From: Candidatus Woesearchaeota archaeon
Lineage (GTDB): Archaea > Nanoarchaeota > Nanoarchaeia > Woesearchaeales > UBA11576
Reading direction: 5' to 3'
DNA: 7,280 nt
Assembly: GCA_013331125.1 (NCBI GenBank)
Contig: DUGW01000183.1
Location: 1-7,280 of the forward strand
Under the pieces are notes generated by a model. It was not told the origin of the DNA. It ran no database searches and worked only from the letters and a program-made list of their open reading frames with translations. Positions 5,519 to 7,280 of the stretch are shown here, piece by piece (position 1 is the stretch's first letter; the number at the start of each line of letters is the position of its first letter). The translations under genes were made by a program, and so were the position numbers.

Positions 5519-6477
5519 AAGAGGATTTCGAAGAATCCCTCTTCTTTCTTGACCTCTTCTACCTCTTTCTCTACTTTCTTGAGTTCTTTCTCTTCTTTCT
5601 CGATCATCATCTCTGCCTGTTTGAGGTCTTCTTTCTCTTTTCTCTGCGCCAGGTATTCTGCGTTCGATACGAACACCAGCAGTATCGCTATGAACAGCAC
5701 GTTGATTATTAGTCCGTATATCGCTTCCATCGAGAATAGCAGTCTTGCTGCCGGGCTTGCTGGTGTTATCTCTCCGTAACCTGTTGTTGTGAATGTGACT
5801 ATGCTGAAGTAGACGAATGTCCATAATCCTGGCTTCTCACCATCTGCCATGTTGAATGCTGTTACGTCTTTGGCATCCTCGTATATGTCGTGGTATAGGA
5901 ATCCGAATCCTAAGACATTGAGGAGCACTATGCTTAGGTATATCGCCATTATCAGGAGTTGTTTGTGGTGTTTGAACCAGTCCCTCAGGTGCCTCTCTAT
6001 TCCTAATACCTCTGGTGCGTAGATGAATGTCACCAGGATGTATGTTCCGAAATAGTTGAACATCTGTAGGAAAAGGCTTGGATGGCCTTGTAGCATCGAA
6101 GGTAGCGTTATCCCTATCCCTACCAGGAAGAATGCGAGTATCGAGTATCTTATCCCTGCTATCTTCTCCCTGTCCCTTATGAACGGGACCACGAGCAGGA
6201 ATATCACTGTGATGAATGGTATCATGAGTATCTTTGCTATTATGTGCGGGCTTGCCATGAAGAAGTCTTTTGTGTAATCTCCTATCTTCAGCGATACTAT
6301 CGCTGCTATGAGTACCGGTATGAAGAAGAGCAGGTTGTAGTTGAGCAGTTTCACCAGCGATACATCTTTTTTGTCTTGTTCGAACCCTGTGGATGCTGAT
6401 GCTACTTTCGGGGCAAGCACCTCTGCTTTAGGGATATGCCTGCCTTTTTTCACGCTCTTTTTTTCATGCCTAGGCAT
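5497..6477 (-). CDS. Potassium channel protein with C-terminal coiled coil, no voltage sensor
   Basis: Membrane protein of 326 residues. The selectivity filter TTGYGE (231-236) follows a pore helix (WTFVYFSIVTFT) and lies between two helices (about 173-195 and 248-271), the two-helix pore of the Ion_trans_2 family; the more common filter is TVGYGD. Four more hydrophobic helices precede it (about 47-64, 79-100, 108-127, 135-156), giving a six-helix layout, but none carries the repeated arginines of an S4 voltage sensor. The N-terminal 45 residues are Lys-rich and cytoplasmic-looking. After the pore, residues 274-313 form a Lys/Glu coiled coil that may hold the tetramer together, where many prokaryotic channels have an RCK domain. 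The start is ATG 6477, 30 nt after a TATA box; an in-frame TTG at 6489 would be only 18 nt from it. It is divergent from a voltage-sensor-like gene. Confidence 0.85.
   Translation of the reverse strand: MPRHEKKSVKKGRHIPKAEVLAPKVASASTGFEQDKKDVSLVKLLNYNLLFFIPVLIAAIVSLKIGDYTKDFFMASPHIIAKILMIPFITVIFLLVVPFIRDREKIAGIRYSILAFFLVGIGITLPSMLQGHPSLFLQMFNYFGTYILVTFIYAPEVLGIERHLRDWFKHHKQLLIMAIYLSIVLLNVLGFGFLYHDIYEDAKDVTAFNMADGEKPGLWTFVYFSIVTFTTTGYGEITPASPAARLLFSMEAIYGLIINVLFIAILLVFVSNAEYLAQRKEKEDLKQAEMMIEKEEKELKKVEKEVEEVKKEEGFFEILLKKLFNK
6466..6477. repeat. Perfect 12-bp palindrome at the channel start codon
   Basis: ATGCCTAGGCAT equals its own reverse complement and coincides with the first four codons (Met-Pro-Arg-His) of the channel gene, at the predicted transcription start. 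It could be an operator, or make the 5' end of the message self-complementary; it may also be chance. Confidence 0.6.
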
Positions 6478-6499
6478 AAGTCTGTCCAATATTATTACC

Positions 6500-6507
6500 T
6501 ATTTAAA
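6500..6507 (-). promoter_or_regulatory. TATA box for the potassium channel gene
   Basis: TTTAAATA on the minus strand, beginning 30 nt before the ATG at 6477. It is the same octamer, at the same distance, as before the winged-helix/fen1 operon. Confidence 0.6.
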
Positions 6508-6513
6508 TGTTAC

Positions 6514-6536
6514 CCAGGGTTAGGCTCTGCCCTTGG
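6514..6536. repeat. Imperfect inverted repeat between two divergent promoters
   Basis: CCAGGG (6514-6519) and CCCTTGG (6530-6536) can pair with one bulged T around a 10-nt loop. It lies midway between the TATA boxes of the channel and voltage-sensor genes, a fitting place for a shared regulator site, though no such protein is known here. Confidence 0.3.
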
Positions 6537-6559
6537 CCGCCTGTTTTCTCTCCAACACA

Positions 6560-6567
6560 TTTATAAA
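6560..6567 (+). promoter_or_regulatory. TATA box for the voltage-sensor-like gene
   Basis: TTTATAAA beginning 30 nt before the ATG at 6590; no SD is present. This decides the start at 6590 rather than the in-frame ATG at 6533, which lies upstream of the TATA box. Confidence 0.65.
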
Positions 6568-6589
6568 TACCAAAACTCAGTTTTCTGTC

Positions 6590-7249
6590 ATGAAGCACTG
6601 GCTCCATAAGATAGAGGTGATTGTTGACAAGCTTATCGTACCTATGTTGCTTCTGCTCATTGTCATCATCGTCCTTGATCTTGGTTTCCCTGTCATCGCC
6701 GAGCATTATCATTCCTACATTGTCATAGGTGACACCTTGGTCATCATTGTTTTTGTCTTTGACCTTGTCTTCAAATACATCCGTGTCAGGAACATCCCTC
6801 TTTTCATCCGTAAGTTCTGGCTTGACATCCTTGCGGTCTTTCCCTTTTTCCTCCTCTTCCGTGTATTTGAGGGTTTTTTCGGTCTGCTGTCTAGGAGTTT
6901 CAGTGAGGGTGCCCAGACAGTCCAGAGTTTCCTTCACACCGGTCTTGAGGTCGAGAAGGAAGGCGTCAAGGTCGCTGAGGTAGTGTCCAAGGAGGGAGGT
7001 AAGGTCATCGAGACTACCACCAGGGAGATTGCCCGTATCGCCCGTGAGGCAGAGAAGGTCGGCAAGGTCTCTCGCAGCGCTCGCTTTGCTCGTTTCATAA
7101 GGCCTATCTTCCGGCTTCCAAGGTTCATCAAGGCCCTTCCTTTCTTTGAGAAGCCTACTGGTGAGCATCATATCCACGAGTATTATCATCCCAAGCCTCA
7201 GGATTCTAAGAAGTCCGATCATAGCTCTCGTTCTGTCAAGAAGAGATGA
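6590..7249 (+). CDS. Voltage-sensor-like membrane protein without a pore domain
   Basis: Membrane protein of 219 residues. S1 is about 15-36. S2 is about 42-64, with an acidic and a basic residue in its end (FVFDLVFKY: D58, K62). S3 is about 76-95, with the hallmark FWLDILAVFPF (D79). After a long charged, amphipathic insertion (about 100-160) comes an S4-like helix with a basic residue at nearly every third position: R162, R165, R168, R171, R175, R178, K181. This is the pattern of the Ion_trans voltage-sensor domain. The protein then ends in a His/Lys-rich polar tail (HHIHEYYH, then SVKKR), with no S5, pore helix, filter or S6. It could be a voltage-gated proton-type channel, a regulator, or a partner for the divergent potassium channel. 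The start is fixed by the TATA box 30 nt upstream. The stop at 7247-7249 touches the 3' end of a convergent tRNA gene. Confidence 0.75.
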   Translation: MKHWLHKIEVIVDKLIVPMLLLLIVIIVLDLGFPVIAEHYHSYIVIGDTLVIIVFVFDLVFKYIRVRNIPLFIRKFWLDILAVFPFFLLFRVFEGFFGLLSRSFSEGAQTVQSFLHTGLEVEKEGVKVAEVVSKEGGKVIETTTREIARIAREAEKVGKVSRSARFARFIRPIFRLPRFIKALPFFEKPTGEHHIHEYYHPKPQDSKKSDHSSRSVKKR

Positions 7250-7280
7250 TGAGGGGGTAGGGATTTGAACCCTAGTAGGC
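7250..7280 (-). tRNA. tRNA, 3' part only (rest outside window)
   Basis: Read on the minus strand: variable-region bases GCCTAC, T stem TAGGG (7274-7270), T loop TTCAAAT (7269-7263), T stem CCCTA (7262-7258), acceptor 3' strand CCCCCTC (7257-7251) and discriminator A at 7250. The T arm is perfect. The expected 5' acceptor strand GAGGGGG and the anticodon lie beyond the window, so identity cannot be given. CCA is not encoded (the next bases are TCATC), so RNase Z trimming and CCA addition would be needed. Confidence 0.85.

Noticed and set aside
6478..6489. Upstream TTG start for the channel (MDRL extension)
   Set aside because: It would sit only 18 nt from the TATA box start and has no SD. The ATG at 6477 has the usual 30-nt spacing.
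6503..7222. 239-residue open frame on the minus strand
   Set aside because: It overlaps the voltage-sensor gene and the divergent promoter region. Its sequence is low-complexity Asp/Lys/Arg, as expected of an antisense shadow.

Overview
The window looks archaeal. It carries the archaeal-type flap endonuclease, the tRNA-splicing endonuclease EndA, a tRNase Z and a Holliday junction resolvase Hjc. Six of the gene starts have a TATA box 30-31 nt before the ATG, as expected for leaderless archaeal transcripts. Compact, streamlined spacing and several poorly known small or membrane proteins would fit a DPANN-type lineage such as Woesearchaeota, but that is an impression rather than something the sequence proves.

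Layout. From 1 to 3692 the genes run leftwards: endA (3692 to 3027), a winged-helix protein with a long charged linker and a degenerate nuclease-like C-terminus (2968 to 1790), fen1 (1737 to 703), and a DMT/EamA membrane protein that leaves the window at base 1. The last three look like one operon, with a 4-nt stop/start overlap between fen1 and the transporter. A 185-nt divergent spacer separates endA from rnz. Rightwards from 3878 come rnz, a 48-residue unknown protein and hjc. Convergent with hjc is a potassium channel (6477 to 5497). Divergent from the channel, at 6590-7249, is a voltage-sensor-like membrane protein with no pore. The 3' part of a tRNA on the minus strand ends exactly one base after that gene's stop and runs out of the window.

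How the genes work together. EndA (intron removal) and RNase Z (3' end trimming) are both tRNA-maturation nucleases and share a divergent promoter region. FEN1 and Hjc are structure-specific DNA nucleases of replication and recombination, and the winged-helix protein upstream of fen1 may belong to the same work. The pore-only channel and the pore-less voltage sensor share a divergent promoter region and may be functionally linked.

Most interesting points. (1) endA, unlike its neighbours, is predicted to have a leader of about 109 nt. It folds on paper into a closed three-way junction whose central arm resembles the bulge-helix-bulge motif that EndA itself cleaves. (2) A voltage-sensor-only protein lies divergently next to a sensor-less potassium channel. 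(3) Most genes choose synonymous codons by strand: plus-strand genes end in pyrimidines and minus-strand genes in purines, apart from the short hjc sample. There is no intergenic stretch over 300 bases, and I saw no insertion sequence or CRISPR array.
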